This document shows positions 7,707 through 15,567 of a stretch of DNA of 53,125 nucleotides, piece by piece. A program made the translations under genes and the position numbers. How positions within the stretch are numbered: position 1 is the stretch's first letter; each line of letters begins with the position of its first letter. This DNA is from Candidatus Hydrogenedentota bacterium (GTDB taxonomy: Bacteria; UBA8481; J006), in NCBI GenBank assembly GCA_003697085.1, contig RFFU01000074.1, positions 146,600 to 199,724 on the forward strand, given 5' to 3'. Under the pieces are notes generated by a model. The model saw only the letters and a program-made list of their open reading frames with translations. It searched no databases and was not told where the DNA came from.

Positions 7707-10178
7707 TCAGGAAGGAATCATCCGTGCGGTGACATAACACGGCCTATTTGGGTCTGTGACAATCGGTATCGTATTTCCGGGCACGGGGTGCCCGTCGACT
7801 TTCAGCTCAATTCGGCCTTTTTCAAGGCCATCGGGATTGAGGACGGTGATTTTATAACGACCGTTTCGAAAAAAACGTTCTACAGTGAAACGCTTCCAGT
7901 GGGCGGGAACGCAGGGGTCGACGACGAGGCCGTCGAAAGAAGGCCGAATGCCGAGAATTCTCTGAGTGATGAGGACATAGTTCCAGGCAGCGCTTCCGGT
8001 GAGCCAGGAATTTTTTCCCTCGCCGGGAAGCGCGGCCGCCTTTCCGGAGATCATTTGACAATAAACGTAGGGTTCAACTTTGTGGAGAAGCCGGCGTTTC
8101 TCGTCGAAGAACGTCGGGGTAATACGCTGATAGATATCGAACGCGCGGTTTCCATGTCCCACAATAGTTTCCGCGATACCCAACCAGGGATTATTATGAC
8201 AAAACACACCGCCGTTTTCCTTGTATCCCGGCGGATAGGAAGTGATTTCCCCGAGAGATTTGTCATAGCGGGTGTAAGCGGGTTCCACGAGGACGGAGCC
8301 AAAGGGCGTGTCCAAGTGTGTTTTGGCTGAGGAGAGGGCTTTTTCAGCGCGGCCGTCGTTCAAACCGACACCGGCCATGACACAAAAGGCCTGGGATTCG
8401 ATGAAGATTTTTCCTTCAGGACACAAATGGCTTCCCACCCTTTTTCCCGTAGCGTCAAAGGCGCGGAGGAACCATTGGCCGTCCCACCCGTGTTCTTCAA
8501 CAGCCGTTCTGAATTTTGTTGTTTCTTTTTCGAGAAATTCCGCCAGTTCGTTTCTTCCTGTGATGCGACAGAGCTGAATAAAATCGGGGGCGACAAAGAG
8601 GAAAAGACCGGCGATCATCAGCGATTCCGCGATTGGTCCCTCGGAAGGGCCGGTCGTCTGAAAAGGTTCATCGGGGGTTTCGGAGAAGCAGTTGAGATTG
8701 AGACAATCGTTCCAATCGGCGCGGCCGATCAGAGGGAGGCCGTGGGGGCCTTTATGATCAATCGTGAAGACGATAGCGCGCCGAAGATGTTCGAAAAACG
8801 GCGCTGTCGACCCGCGGCCGCAATCAAAGCGCACGGGTTCGGAAAGGATCGAGAAGTCACCGGTTTCCTTGATATAGGATGTTGCGGCGAGAACTAGCCA
8901 AAGGGGGTCATCGTTGAAACCGCTTCCTATTTCGTTGTTTCCTATGCGGGTGAGGGGTTGATACTGGTGATAGGCATGGCCGTTTTCAAGTTGGGTCGAG
9001 GCGAGATCAAGAAGGCGGATTCGAGTGCGCGTGGGTTCCATGTGGACGAATCCCAGGATATCCTGCGCGGAATCACGAAAGCCCATTCCCCTGCCGATTC
9101 CGGATTCGAAATAAGAAGCCGATCGTGAAAAATTAAATGTGGTCATGCATTGGTAAGGATTCCAGATATTGATCGATCGATCGAGAGCAGGGATTCCTGT
9201 TGAGGCGCGGAAACGTGACAGTCGTTCGTCCCAATATTCCCCCAAGGTTTCTAAAGATCTCTGGATTTGTTCTTTGGTGGCGAACTCCTTTTTTATGGCT
9301 TCTGCAGGTTCCTTATTAATACCGCGTTTCGAGCTCCATTTTTTGTCAGGCGGTACCTCGACGTACCCCAACAAAAAAATAAAGTCTCGTTTTTCTCCCG
9401 ATTCAAGACTGAACCTCAAATGGTGAGAGGAAACCGGGGACCAGCCATGAGCCAAAGAATTTCGGGAAACGTTATCTTCAAGGACCTGCGGGCTTTCTAA
9501 ACCCCGATTTATTCCAATGAATTCTTTACGATCGGTGTCAAAGCCGACCAGAGGAGCGTTGACCGAGTGAAAAGCGTAATGGTTTCGACGCTCCCGAAAT
9601 TCCGTTTTATGGTAAATGGTCGAAGCGTTTTGATCCACCTCGACTTCTCCGGTGCTGAAATTCCTTTGAAAATTGGTCATATCGTCGAAAGCATTCCACA
9701 GACAGAATTCAATAAAGGAATAAAGATCGAGATTTCGTCGCGAGGAAGACAAGTTTGTAAGGGTCATATGATGAATTTCGACATTCGCCTTCAGCGGAAC
9801 GAAAAACAGCGTTTCCACGCGGAGACCGTACAATTCCGTCGTGATCACTGTGTAACCCAACCCATGGCGGCATTCGAAGAAATCGGGTTTGATCCGCATA
9901 GGACGGACGGTCGGGGACCAAAAGCGCGTTCCATCATGAAGGAAAAAAGTTCGGCCGTCGTTGTCGAGAGGGATATTGTTGTAGCGGTAACGGGTTATTC
10001 GACGAAGCCGGGCATCCTTGTAAAAACAATAACCTCCCGCGGTATGAGAGATCAGAGAGTAGAAATCCTCCGTCCCCAGGTAATTGATCCACGGATGGGG
10101 GAGATCAGGGGTATGGATAATAAATTCCTTGCGCGAATCATCGAAGGTTCCAAGAGTTGTGGCCTGCTTTTCTTTCAT
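7707..10178 (-). CDS. GH94 cellobiose phosphorylase
   Basis: Phosphorolysis of cellobiose to alpha-glucose-1-phosphate and glucose in the cytoplasm, saving one ATP per disaccharide. The 823 residues match the usual family length (about 800-820) and there is no signal peptide. Recognisable blocks: PHPWINYLGTEDFYSLISHT and GGYCFYKDARLRRITRYRYN at the N-terminal beta-sandwich, ESGIGRGMGFRDSAQD in the barrel, and IGRADWNDCLNLNC, where D491 of the WND motif is the expected general acid (Asp490 in the Cellvibrio gilvus enzyme). Only 32 bases separate it from the upstream gspF on the same strand, so it probably belongs to the gspE-gspF transcript. This places intracellular cellobiose use next to export of cellulases. 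Cellodextrin or laminaribiose phosphorylase are alternatives in this family, but the block pattern is nearest to cellobiose phosphorylase. Confidence 0.9.
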   Translation of the reverse strand: MKEKQATTLGTFDDSRKEFIIHTPDLPHPWINYLGTEDFYSLISHTAGGYCFYKDARLRRITRYRYNNIPLDNDGRTFFLHDGTRFWSPTVRPMRIKPDFFECRHGLGYTVITTELYGLRVETLFFVPLKANVEIHHMTLTNLSSSRRNLDLYSFIEFCLWNAFDDMTNFQRNFSTGEVEVDQNASTIYHKTEFRERRNHYAFHSVNAPLVGFDTDRKEFIGINRGLESPQVLEDNVSRNSLAHGWSPVSSHHLRFSLESGEKRDFIFLLGYVEVPPDKKWSSKRGINKEPAEAIKKEFATKEQIQRSLETLGEYWDERLSRFRASTGIPALDRSINIWNPYQCMTTFNFSRSASYFESGIGRGMGFRDSAQDILGFVHMEPTRTRIRLLDLASTQLENGHAYHQYQPLTRIGNNEIGSGFNDDPLWLVLAATSYIKETGDFSILSEPVRFDCGRGSTAPFFEHLRRAIVFTIDHKGPHGLPLIGRADWNDCLNLNCFSETPDEPFQTTGPSEGPIAESLMIAGLFLFVAPDFIQLCRITGRNELAEFLEKETTKFRTAVEEHGWDGQWFLRAFDATGKRVGSHLCPEGKIFIESQAFCVMAGVGLNDGRAEKALSSAKTHLDTPFGSVLVEPAYTRYDKSLGEITSYPPGYKENGGVFCHNNPWLGIAETIVGHGNRAFDIYQRITPTFFDEKRRLLHKVEPYVYCQMISGKAAALPGEGKNSWLTGSAAWNYVLITQRILGIRPSFDGLVVDPCVPAHWKRFTVERFFRNGRYKITVLNPDGLEKGRIELKVDGHPVPGNTIPIVTDPNRPCYVTARMIPS

Positions 10179-10210
10179 AGGTTTTCGTTCAACCTCCTGT
10201 GTCTTTGTAT

Positions 10211-11305
10211 TTAAACAGTGCGGATTTTCAACATTGGAAGATAGAGAGAAATTACTACCCCTCCCAAGAGAGCGACGATAAAAACAATTGCGATTGGTTC
10301 AAGAACCGCAGTGAATATTCTCAGCGTTAAGTCCACCTCACTCTCGAAAAATTCAGCTGCTTGGACGAGCATTTCCGGAAGTTCTCCGGTTTCCTCTCCG
10401 GCGGCCGAAAGTTCCGACATCAACTTCGGGAACAACTCTTGATCCGATAACGCTTGGGAGAAAGAAATTCCTTGAGAGATTGCGGATTCGATACTTTGTG
10501 CCGTCCTCATGAAAACAACGTTTTCCAACACCTGGCTAACGACCGCCAGCGCATCGACGATATTTACGCCGCTCGCCATAAGAAGCGCCAAGGTCGAGGC
10601 GAAACGCGCCGTAAGAGTCTTCGTCAAAAGGGCCCCCCAGATAGGAGTTCTCAATAGAAATCGGTCGCGAAACTCTTGGAATTGCGGGATGTTCCGGGTT
10701 CGTGTGAGCAAATAGATCAATACCACGGAAGAGATCAGGAGGAGAAGATTGTTCGGAAACGTGAAAAGGTTGTGTGTGAGGAAGTCGCTGATTCCGAGAA
10801 CGACGCGCGTTGGAAGAGGAAGCGCTGTTCCGTGTTTCAAAATGGTGCTCTTCAAGCGGGGTACCAAATAGATCAGAAAGGCTCCCAATATCAGGAAACT
10901 TACGAGGAGAACAACAATGGGATACGCCAACGCCGTAATAATTTTCGATTTTAGAGCAATGGATTTTTCCTGAAACGCATAAACCCGCGCCAACATTTCC
11001 GGGAGTTGTCCGGATGTTTCCCCCGCGCGAACCAAGTTGACGTAGACAGGGCGAAAAGTTCTCGGGTGTTTCGCGAGGGCTTGGGAGAGGGGGACGCCTG
11101 CAGTCACATCATGGTGAATGGATGACAGGATCCCTCTGAAGAATTCGTTTTCCGTTTGATCGCGGGTGATCAATAACGCCCGATCCAAGGGAAGACGAGC
11201 CTTCAAAAGCGTGAGAAGAATTCGCGTAAAAATCAAAAGGTCTTTATCGGAAACGCGCTGGCGAAAAATAATTTTTTTGTTGGCGGAGTGTCTCCTGAAA
11301 ACCAT
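10211..11305 (-). CDS. gspF: Type II secretion inner-membrane platform protein GspF
   Basis: Polytopic inner-membrane protein of the T2SS/type IV pilus assembly platform that couples the ATPase to pseudopilus growth. Two GspF/PilC repeats are visible: the first around LLTLLKARLPLDRALLITRD...VRAGETSGQLPEMLARV, the second around LALLMASGVNIVDALAVVSQ...AAGEETGELPEMLVQAAEF. Hydrophobic stretches YPIVVLLVSFLILGAFLIYL, the segment before LLTRTRNIPQF, and a C-terminal AIVFIVALLGGVVISLYLPM give the usual three membrane spans. Length 364 is slightly short (usual about 400). It follows gspE by 11 bases on the same strand, so it is co-transcribed. A type IV pilus PilC role is possible, but the neighbouring pseudopilin and secretin genes favour T2SS. 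Confidence 0.92.
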   Translation of the reverse strand: MVFRRHSANKKIIFRQRVSDKDLLIFTRILLTLLKARLPLDRALLITRDQTENEFFRGILSSIHHDVTAGVPLSQALAKHPRTFRPVYVNLVRAGETSGQLPEMLARVYAFQEKSIALKSKIITALAYPIVVLLVSFLILGAFLIYLVPRLKSTILKHGTALPLPTRVVLGISDFLTHNLFTFPNNLLLLISSVVLIYLLTRTRNIPQFQEFRDRFLLRTPIWGALLTKTLTARFASTLALLMASGVNIVDALAVVSQVLENVVFMRTAQSIESAISQGISFSQALSDQELFPKLMSELSAAGEETGELPEMLVQAAEFFESEVDLTLRIFTAVLEPIAIVFIVALLGGVVISLYLPMLKIRTV

Positions 11306-11316
11306 TGGAGTTCTGG

Positions 11317-13053
11317 TTATTCCGATTCCGTAAGAGATACGCGCAGGACTTCGTCCATCGTCGTTATCCCCTGAAGCGCTTTGTCAAAACCACATTCCAC
11401 CATCGTGCGCATTCCAGAGGTTTTGGCGACCCGCCGGATTTCGTGGGGAGACCGTTTTTCCAAGACCATTTTTCGAATTTCGTCGTTCGGTTTCAGGAGT
11501 TCATAAATGGTCGTCCGGCCCCGGTATCCGGTCCCCAGACATTCATCGCAGCCTGCACCGCGATAGAGAACAAAAGGGTCATCGGGGATATTGCGGAGCC
11601 CCAGCTGCTCCAGCCCATTTCGTTCAGCAGGATAGGAAGTTCTGCAACAGGGGCAGATTTTCCGTACAAGCCGCTGGGCTTCTGTTAGATGAACCGAGGA
11701 GGTTATCAAAAAGGGCTCAACCCCCATATCGATCAACCGCGTCATAGCGCTCGTCGAGTCATTGGTATGGAGCGTGCTGAGAACCAGATGCCCGGTGAGG
11801 GCGGCGCGAATCGCGATTTCGGCCGTTTCCAAGTCGCGGATTTCGCCGATCATGACGATGTCGGGATCCTGGCGGAGGATGGAACGCAGAGCGGCGGCAA
11901 AAGTCATTCCTATTTCACTCTTGACAGCGACGGCATTGACGCCTTTGAGCCGATATTCTACCGGATCTTCCACAGTTGTGATGTTTTTTTCGGGCGAATT
12001 GATCGAATTTAATCCGGCGTAAAGAGTGGTGGTTTTACCGCTTCCGGTCGGACCGGTTACAAGAACCATCCCGTACGGCCGTTTAAGGGCCTCCAAGAGG
12101 TGTTTCAGATCTTGATCTTCAAAACCGAGAGTATGGAGGTCGAGAGGGATGCTTTCCATGTCTAAGAGACGCATTACGATTTTTTCCCCATAGACATCGG
12201 GGAGAATTGAAACGCGGATATCAATATTATTTCCATCCACTTTTATCAAAATTCGCCCGTCCTGAGGAAGGCGTTTTTCAGCGATATCCAGGCCGGCCAT
12301 TATTTTGACGCGGCTCAGAATAGCGGGATACATAGCGAGCGGCGGGGCTTGAATTTCGTGGAGGATTCCGTCGATGCGGTAACGCAGCCGAAGTTCACGC
12401 TCGAAGGGTTCTAAATGAATATCACTGGCCCCTTTTTTAGCGGCCTCGAGTAGGATGAGGTTGACGACACGAATTGTCGGGACTTCACTCGATTTTTGTT
12501 GAAGAACGGAGATGTCTTCCTCTTCTTCCTGCTCCACGATTTCGAAATCACTTTCCCCCACGATGGTCATCATCTCATTGATACTGTTTTTGCCGCGGAA
12601 CGCTTTTCGGAGCTCGCGTTGGATTTCGGGGATCGACGCGACCAAGATATCAAGGTTTCGTTTCGAATGAAAACGAAGGACTGCGCGCGCTTCAGGGTTG
12701 TTTGGATTTGCCATCGCCACGGTTAACGTTTTTTCTGTGACGTTAATGGGAAGCAAATGAAATCTGTAACACACCGATTCTGGAACAACCTTCAGAGCCT
12801 CCGGGTCAGTGGGATGTCGTTCGGGAATATATGGCGGAAGACCATGGAGGCGTGCCAAGAAGATCGTAAGAGTTTGGGCGGGGACCGCTTCCATTTCAGC
12901 GAGAACTTCATCCAGACGCTTGTCGGGATGGGATGACAGTTGCTCTTTTGCGAGAACCAGGGTTCTTTCATCAACAACATTTTCTTTCAAAAGAAGGGAT
13001 TCCAATGTCTCTAAGACCTGGGTCACAACACTGCCACTCCACTTTCTAAACAA
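11317..13053 (-). CDS. gspE: Type II secretion assembly ATPase GspE
   Basis: Cytoplasmic hexameric ATPase that powers pseudopilus assembly. Visible order: N-terminal GspE/MshE-type domain (residues about 10-150, with KRLDEVLAEM and HGLPPYIPE), N2 domain with GASDIHLEPFERELRLRYRI, then the RecA-like core with Walker A GPTGSGKT (334-341, Lys340), Asp box TTVEDPVEYRL, Walker B IVMIGEIRD, and the His box STLHTNDSTSA. A zinc-binding set is present: CPCC in RLVRKICPCC and CDEC in GAGCDECLGTGY, as in many GspE/PilB proteins. The start is TTG; a GTG ten codons in is an alternative. Length 578 is typical. A candidate promoter stands 51 bases upstream of the start (13104-13132), and the gene is divergent from gspG. 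Confidence 0.94.
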   Translation of the reverse strand: MFRKWSGSVVTQVLETLESLLLKENVVDERTLVLAKEQLSSHPDKRLDEVLAEMEAVPAQTLTIFLARLHGLPPYIPERHPTDPEALKVVPESVCYRFHLLPINVTEKTLTVAMANPNNPEARAVLRFHSKRNLDILVASIPEIQRELRKAFRGKNSINEMMTIVGESDFEIVEQEEEEDISVLQQKSSEVPTIRVVNLILLEAAKKGASDIHLEPFERELRLRYRIDGILHEIQAPPLAMYPAILSRVKIMAGLDIAEKRLPQDGRILIKVDGNNIDIRVSILPDVYGEKIVMRLLDMESIPLDLHTLGFEDQDLKHLLEALKRPYGMVLVTGPTGSGKTTTLYAGLNSINSPEKNITTVEDPVEYRLKGVNAVAVKSEIGMTFAAALRSILRQDPDIVMIGEIRDLETAEIAIRAALTGHLVLSTLHTNDSTSAMTRLIDMGVEPFLITSSVHLTEAQRLVRKICPCCRTSYPAERNGLEQLGLRNIPDDPFVLYRGAGCDECLGTGYRGRTTIYELLKPNDEIRKMVLEKRSPHEIRRVAKTSGMRTMVECGFDKALQGITTMDEVLRVSLTESE

Positions 13054-13103
13054 TACCTGCGGTCAGTTTCTTCACGGCGTATTGAGTTAATTTGCCAGCA
13101 TTA

Positions 13104-13132
13104 AAGATAGCGGTTTCTTTTTGTTGCGGCAA
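13104..13132 (-). promoter_or_regulatory. Candidate sigma70-type promoter for gspE-gspF-GH94
   Basis: Read on the minus strand: TTGCCG (13132-13127), 17-base spacer, TATCTT (13109-13104). Four of six consensus matches in each box. The predicted transcript start lies about 45 bases before the gspE start. Confidence 0.35.
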
Positions 13133-13145
13133 AGAAAAAATCTTA

Positions 13146-13173
13146 TTGCTTCTTTATGAAAAGGTTTTATAAT
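13146..13173 (+). promoter_or_regulatory. Candidate sigma70-type promoter for the gspG operon
   Basis: TTGCTT (13146-13151), 16-base spacer, perfect TATAAT (13168-13173). A transcript start near 13180 would exclude the upstream in-frame ATG at 13156 and supports the gspG start at 13282. It lies back to back with the gspE promoter. Confidence 0.5.
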
Positions 13174-13281
13174 CCTTTTTATAAGGTAGGAAAGGATTCC
13201 GGAAGGATTTTCGGTGGATGTTGGTTTTGGAGGAGAGTATCTCCGGCGGGGGAAGGGAGTGCAGAGAAGGAGAGGGTCGTC

Positions 13282-13812
13282 ATGATTCAAAGAGTGGGTT
13301 TCAGAAAACAAGGCGGATTTACGATAATCGAACTCACAGCGGTTTTGTTGATCATTGGGATTTTGATGGCGGTGGCGGCGCTGAGTTTTCGAGGGAATGA
13401 GGAAGCCGCCAAAATCACCTCGGCTCGCGCTTCGCTGAGAAATATACAAAATGCTCTCGAGACGTATCGATTACAAAAGAAATATTATCCCACGGGAACG
13501 GATCGCGTGGGGTTGGCGAAACTTGTCAATGCCGGTCTGATTTCGGAGGAGAACCTCGAAGATCCCTGGGGGAACGACTATCATTATGAGCCGGTTCCTG
13601 AAGACAAGCCGACGGGTTATCGGCTGGAGAGCTACGGATCGGATGGGGTGGACGGACCGGAGGATCCGACGCTCCAGATGAGTAGTGCTTCGGCCGACGA
13701 GGAGGTGCAGAATCTGGATGAAGAAGCATTAGAGGGAGTCGATATTCCGGCTCCCATAGACAGCCGTCGGCATGATTGGGACGATTCCAATGACAACGTT
13801 GAGGTTCAATAA
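13282..13812 (+). CDS. gspG: Major pseudopilin GspG
   Basis: Main subunit of the T2SS pseudopilus. I chose the ATG at 13282, not the in-frame ATG at 13156: AAGGAG lies 9 bases upstream, and it gives a normal short, basic leader, MIQRVGFRKQGG, cut by prepilin peptidase before FTIIEL (Gly12-Phe13, with Glu at mature position 5). The hydrophobic helix follows (LTAVLLIIGILMAVAALSF). The globular part has the hallmark GspG signature: QNALETYRLQKKYYPT, GLAKLVNAG, DPWGNDYHYEPV, and YRLESYGSDG with DG-type calcium-loop residues. The C-terminus is extended by about 45 mostly acidic residues (ASADEEVQNLDEEALEG...) compared with classical GspG of about 140 residues. First gene of the rightward operon. 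Confidence 0.93.
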   Translation: MIQRVGFRKQGGFTIIELTAVLLIIGILMAVAALSFRGNEEAAKITSARASLRNIQNALETYRLQKKYYPTGTDRVGLAKLVNAGLISEENLEDPWGNDYHYEPVPEDKPTGYRLESYGSDGVDGPEDPTLQMSSASADEEVQNLDEEALEGVDIPAPIDSRRHDWDDSNDNVEVQ

Positions 13813-13887
13813 GATTTGGAAGACGTATTGCCGTTGTGGGAATACGAAGGAAGGAGAGGGGGATTGACGGCGAATAGATCGGACTAG

Positions 13888-14574
13888 GTGGTGTCTGAAC
13901 GAAGCGGTAGAGTTGCGGGGGACGGGTGTGGGAATCGGGGGATCCCGGGGAGAATTTCCGGCTTTACGATCGTCGAGCTGACTCTCAGTCTGTTTCTGAT
14001 GGCCCTTATTCTTTCGGCCGTGTTTGGTGTCTTTTTTTCAACTGCGAAATCCGGGAACGAAGTGGAGCGGCATGCAACGGCTTTGCGGTTGGCGTCGAGT
14101 GAAATGGAGCGGTTGGCCTCTTATTCAAATCCCTTGTATATCGGAATTTCCGGGGGAAAGGGAACGGGAGAAAAGCCGAAGGTTGTCGGCAGGGATATTT
14201 CATTTAAGGATCATTTTTCCATCGTGAGGAGAATTCACGCGGCGGAAACGAACCAAGATGTTCCGGGATTCATTCCGTCGGCGGACGATCTGATAACGGC
14301 GTTTATCGAGCCCAAGGACTATGTTCGTCGTCTTGCTGTTGTAGAAACGGAGGAGGAAAAAGCAGAAGCGGCTTCCGGTTCGACCGGAGAGTTGCGGCAT
14401 GTTAGTAGAGACGCGGTTTTCGCTCGGACGGTAGAGAGAGAGATCCTTTCCTTTCATCCGCCTCTCGTCAAGGTATGGGTGACGGTCTATTGGAACGACA
14501 GGAGCGCGGGAATAGATCCTTTGGAGGATGGAGAGGCGGACTCCGTTCAGATCAGCACGTTATTGGCAGGTTAG
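13888..14574 (+). CDS. Minor pseudopilin (GspH/GspI type)
   Basis: A prepilin-like protein in the position of gspH/gspI. The leader is MVSERSGRVAGDGCGNRGIPGRISG, followed by FTIVEL with Glu at mature position 5 and a hydrophobic helix (TLSLFLMALILSAVFGVFF). The start is GTG at 13888 or the adjacent GTG at 13891; no strong Shine-Dalgarno is evident. After the helix comes the SSEMERLASYSNPLY region typical of minor pseudopilins, then a 150-residue beta-rich domain ending VKVWVTVYWNDRSAG, which resembles PilV/GspI ends. It would form part of the pseudopilus tip that initiates assembly. The assignment to H, I or PilV is not secure. Confidence 0.8.
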   Translation: MVSERSGRVAGDGCGNRGIPGRISGFTIVELTLSLFLMALILSAVFGVFFSTAKSGNEVERHATALRLASSEMERLASYSNPLYIGISGGKGTGEKPKVVGRDISFKDHFSIVRRIHAAETNQDVPGFIPSADDLITAFIEPKDYVRRLAVVETEEEKAEAASGSTGELRHVSRDAVFARTVEREILSFHPPLVKVWVTVYWNDRSAGIDPLEDGEADSVQISTLLAG

Positions 14575-14584
14575 GTTTTCGAAA

Positions 14585-15499
14585 ATGGAAATGATCGCTC
14601 GAAGGAAGAGGGAAGGGTTCACAATCATTGAACTGGTGGCCGTTTTGTTAATTTTGGGAATCGTGACTTTGGCTATTTCCGAAGCGTATAATGGAATGAT
14701 ATTCACTTCGGAAGAACAAAGGTCGAAGATGTTTGCCAACCAGGATATCACGTTTTTCGCCCGGAAAATGACGAATGAGATGCTTGGGATATCGCGTCTT
14801 CTTCCGACAGGAAACGGCCAAATATTCACAGGTGATTTTTTTCTGGACAAAATTATTTCCGTGCTTCCCACCGGCGATAAAGTGGTGGAAGGCCGCCTTG
14901 CGGCTTTTCGTTTGGTTGAGGTCAAGAGCCCATATTCATCAAGTCAGGCCGAGCGATTTCTTGAGTTACAAGTGAGAAGAAGTCGGTATCGTTGGACGGA
15001 TCAGTTGGCGATCAACAAAGACAATGACGGCCCGGACGGAGTATCGGCCGATGAATATCGAAAAGATGCGGAGGGGGCTTTTCTGGATGTCGATAACGCC
15101 GATGAAGATGAGGATCCTAAAACGGGTGTCGACGTCTTCGACGACGATGGCTTTCCCGACGATTTAGGAAAGATTGAAGTGGTCGATGGGGAAATTTCAA
15201 AGGCGGAACATCGGGAACTCGTGGAACAAGGTGACTGGGAAACTTTTTTTAACGGTATTTCACCCCGGGAAAAAGAGGCCTATATTCTTCCTGTTTCGAT
15301 GTCGTTTACGTTTTTTGATTCTCTGGGGATACCCCTTAATGAAAGAAACGAAGATTTATCGAGCCTTGGTATCTATGAGCTGAACCAAGCAAGGACGATG
15401 CGAGTGTCGATCGTGTATCGAAGGCGTGTAGGGGGGAGGATCCTGGATTCGGAAGAGGAGGCCAGCTTCGTCGTTGGTCTTGGAACATTGAATTCTTAG
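14585..15499 (+). CDS. Minor pseudopilin (GspJ type)
   Basis: Prepilin-like protein of 304 residues from the ATG at 14585, ten bases after the previous stop; the ATG at 14591 is also possible. The leader MEMIARRKREG is followed by FTIIEL with Glu at mature position 5 and the helix VAVLLILGIVTLAISEAY. The mature domain (FFARKMTNEMLGISRLL, then long acidic loops DNADEDEDP and DVFDDDGFPDDLG, ending RTMRVSIVYRRRVGGR) fits the large minor pseudopilin GspJ/PilW type. The acidic loops may bind calcium, as in GspJ/GspK-type tips, but this is inference. GspK is not in this operon; a candidate is at 40203. Confidence 0.78.
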   Translation: MEMIARRKREGFTIIELVAVLLILGIVTLAISEAYNGMIFTSEEQRSKMFANQDITFFARKMTNEMLGISRLLPTGNGQIFTGDFFLDKIISVLPTGDKVVEGRLAAFRLVEVKSPYSSSQAERFLELQVRRSRYRWTDQLAINKDNDGPDGVSADEYRKDAEGAFLDVDNADEDEDPKTGVDVFDDDGFPDDLGKIEVVDGEISKAEHRELVEQGDWETFFNGISPREKEAYILPVSMSFTFFDSLGIPLNERNEDLSSLGIYELNQARTMRVSIVYRRRVGGRILDSEEEASFVVGLGTLNS

Positions 15500-15567
15500 A
15501 GAACGGAAAAGTCATGGGGAGGGAAAGAAGGGGAGAATGAAAGAAAGGGAAGAGAAGGGAACGATAA

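Noticed and set aside
9567-10214. 215-residue plus-strand frame
   Set aside because: Antisense of the GH94 gene, whose conserved N-terminal blocks lie there.
13156-13281. N-terminal extension of gspG from the ATG at 13156
   Set aside because: It would start upstream of the predicted transcript start and give a 54-residue leader, against the usual short basic leader; AAGGAG supports 13282.
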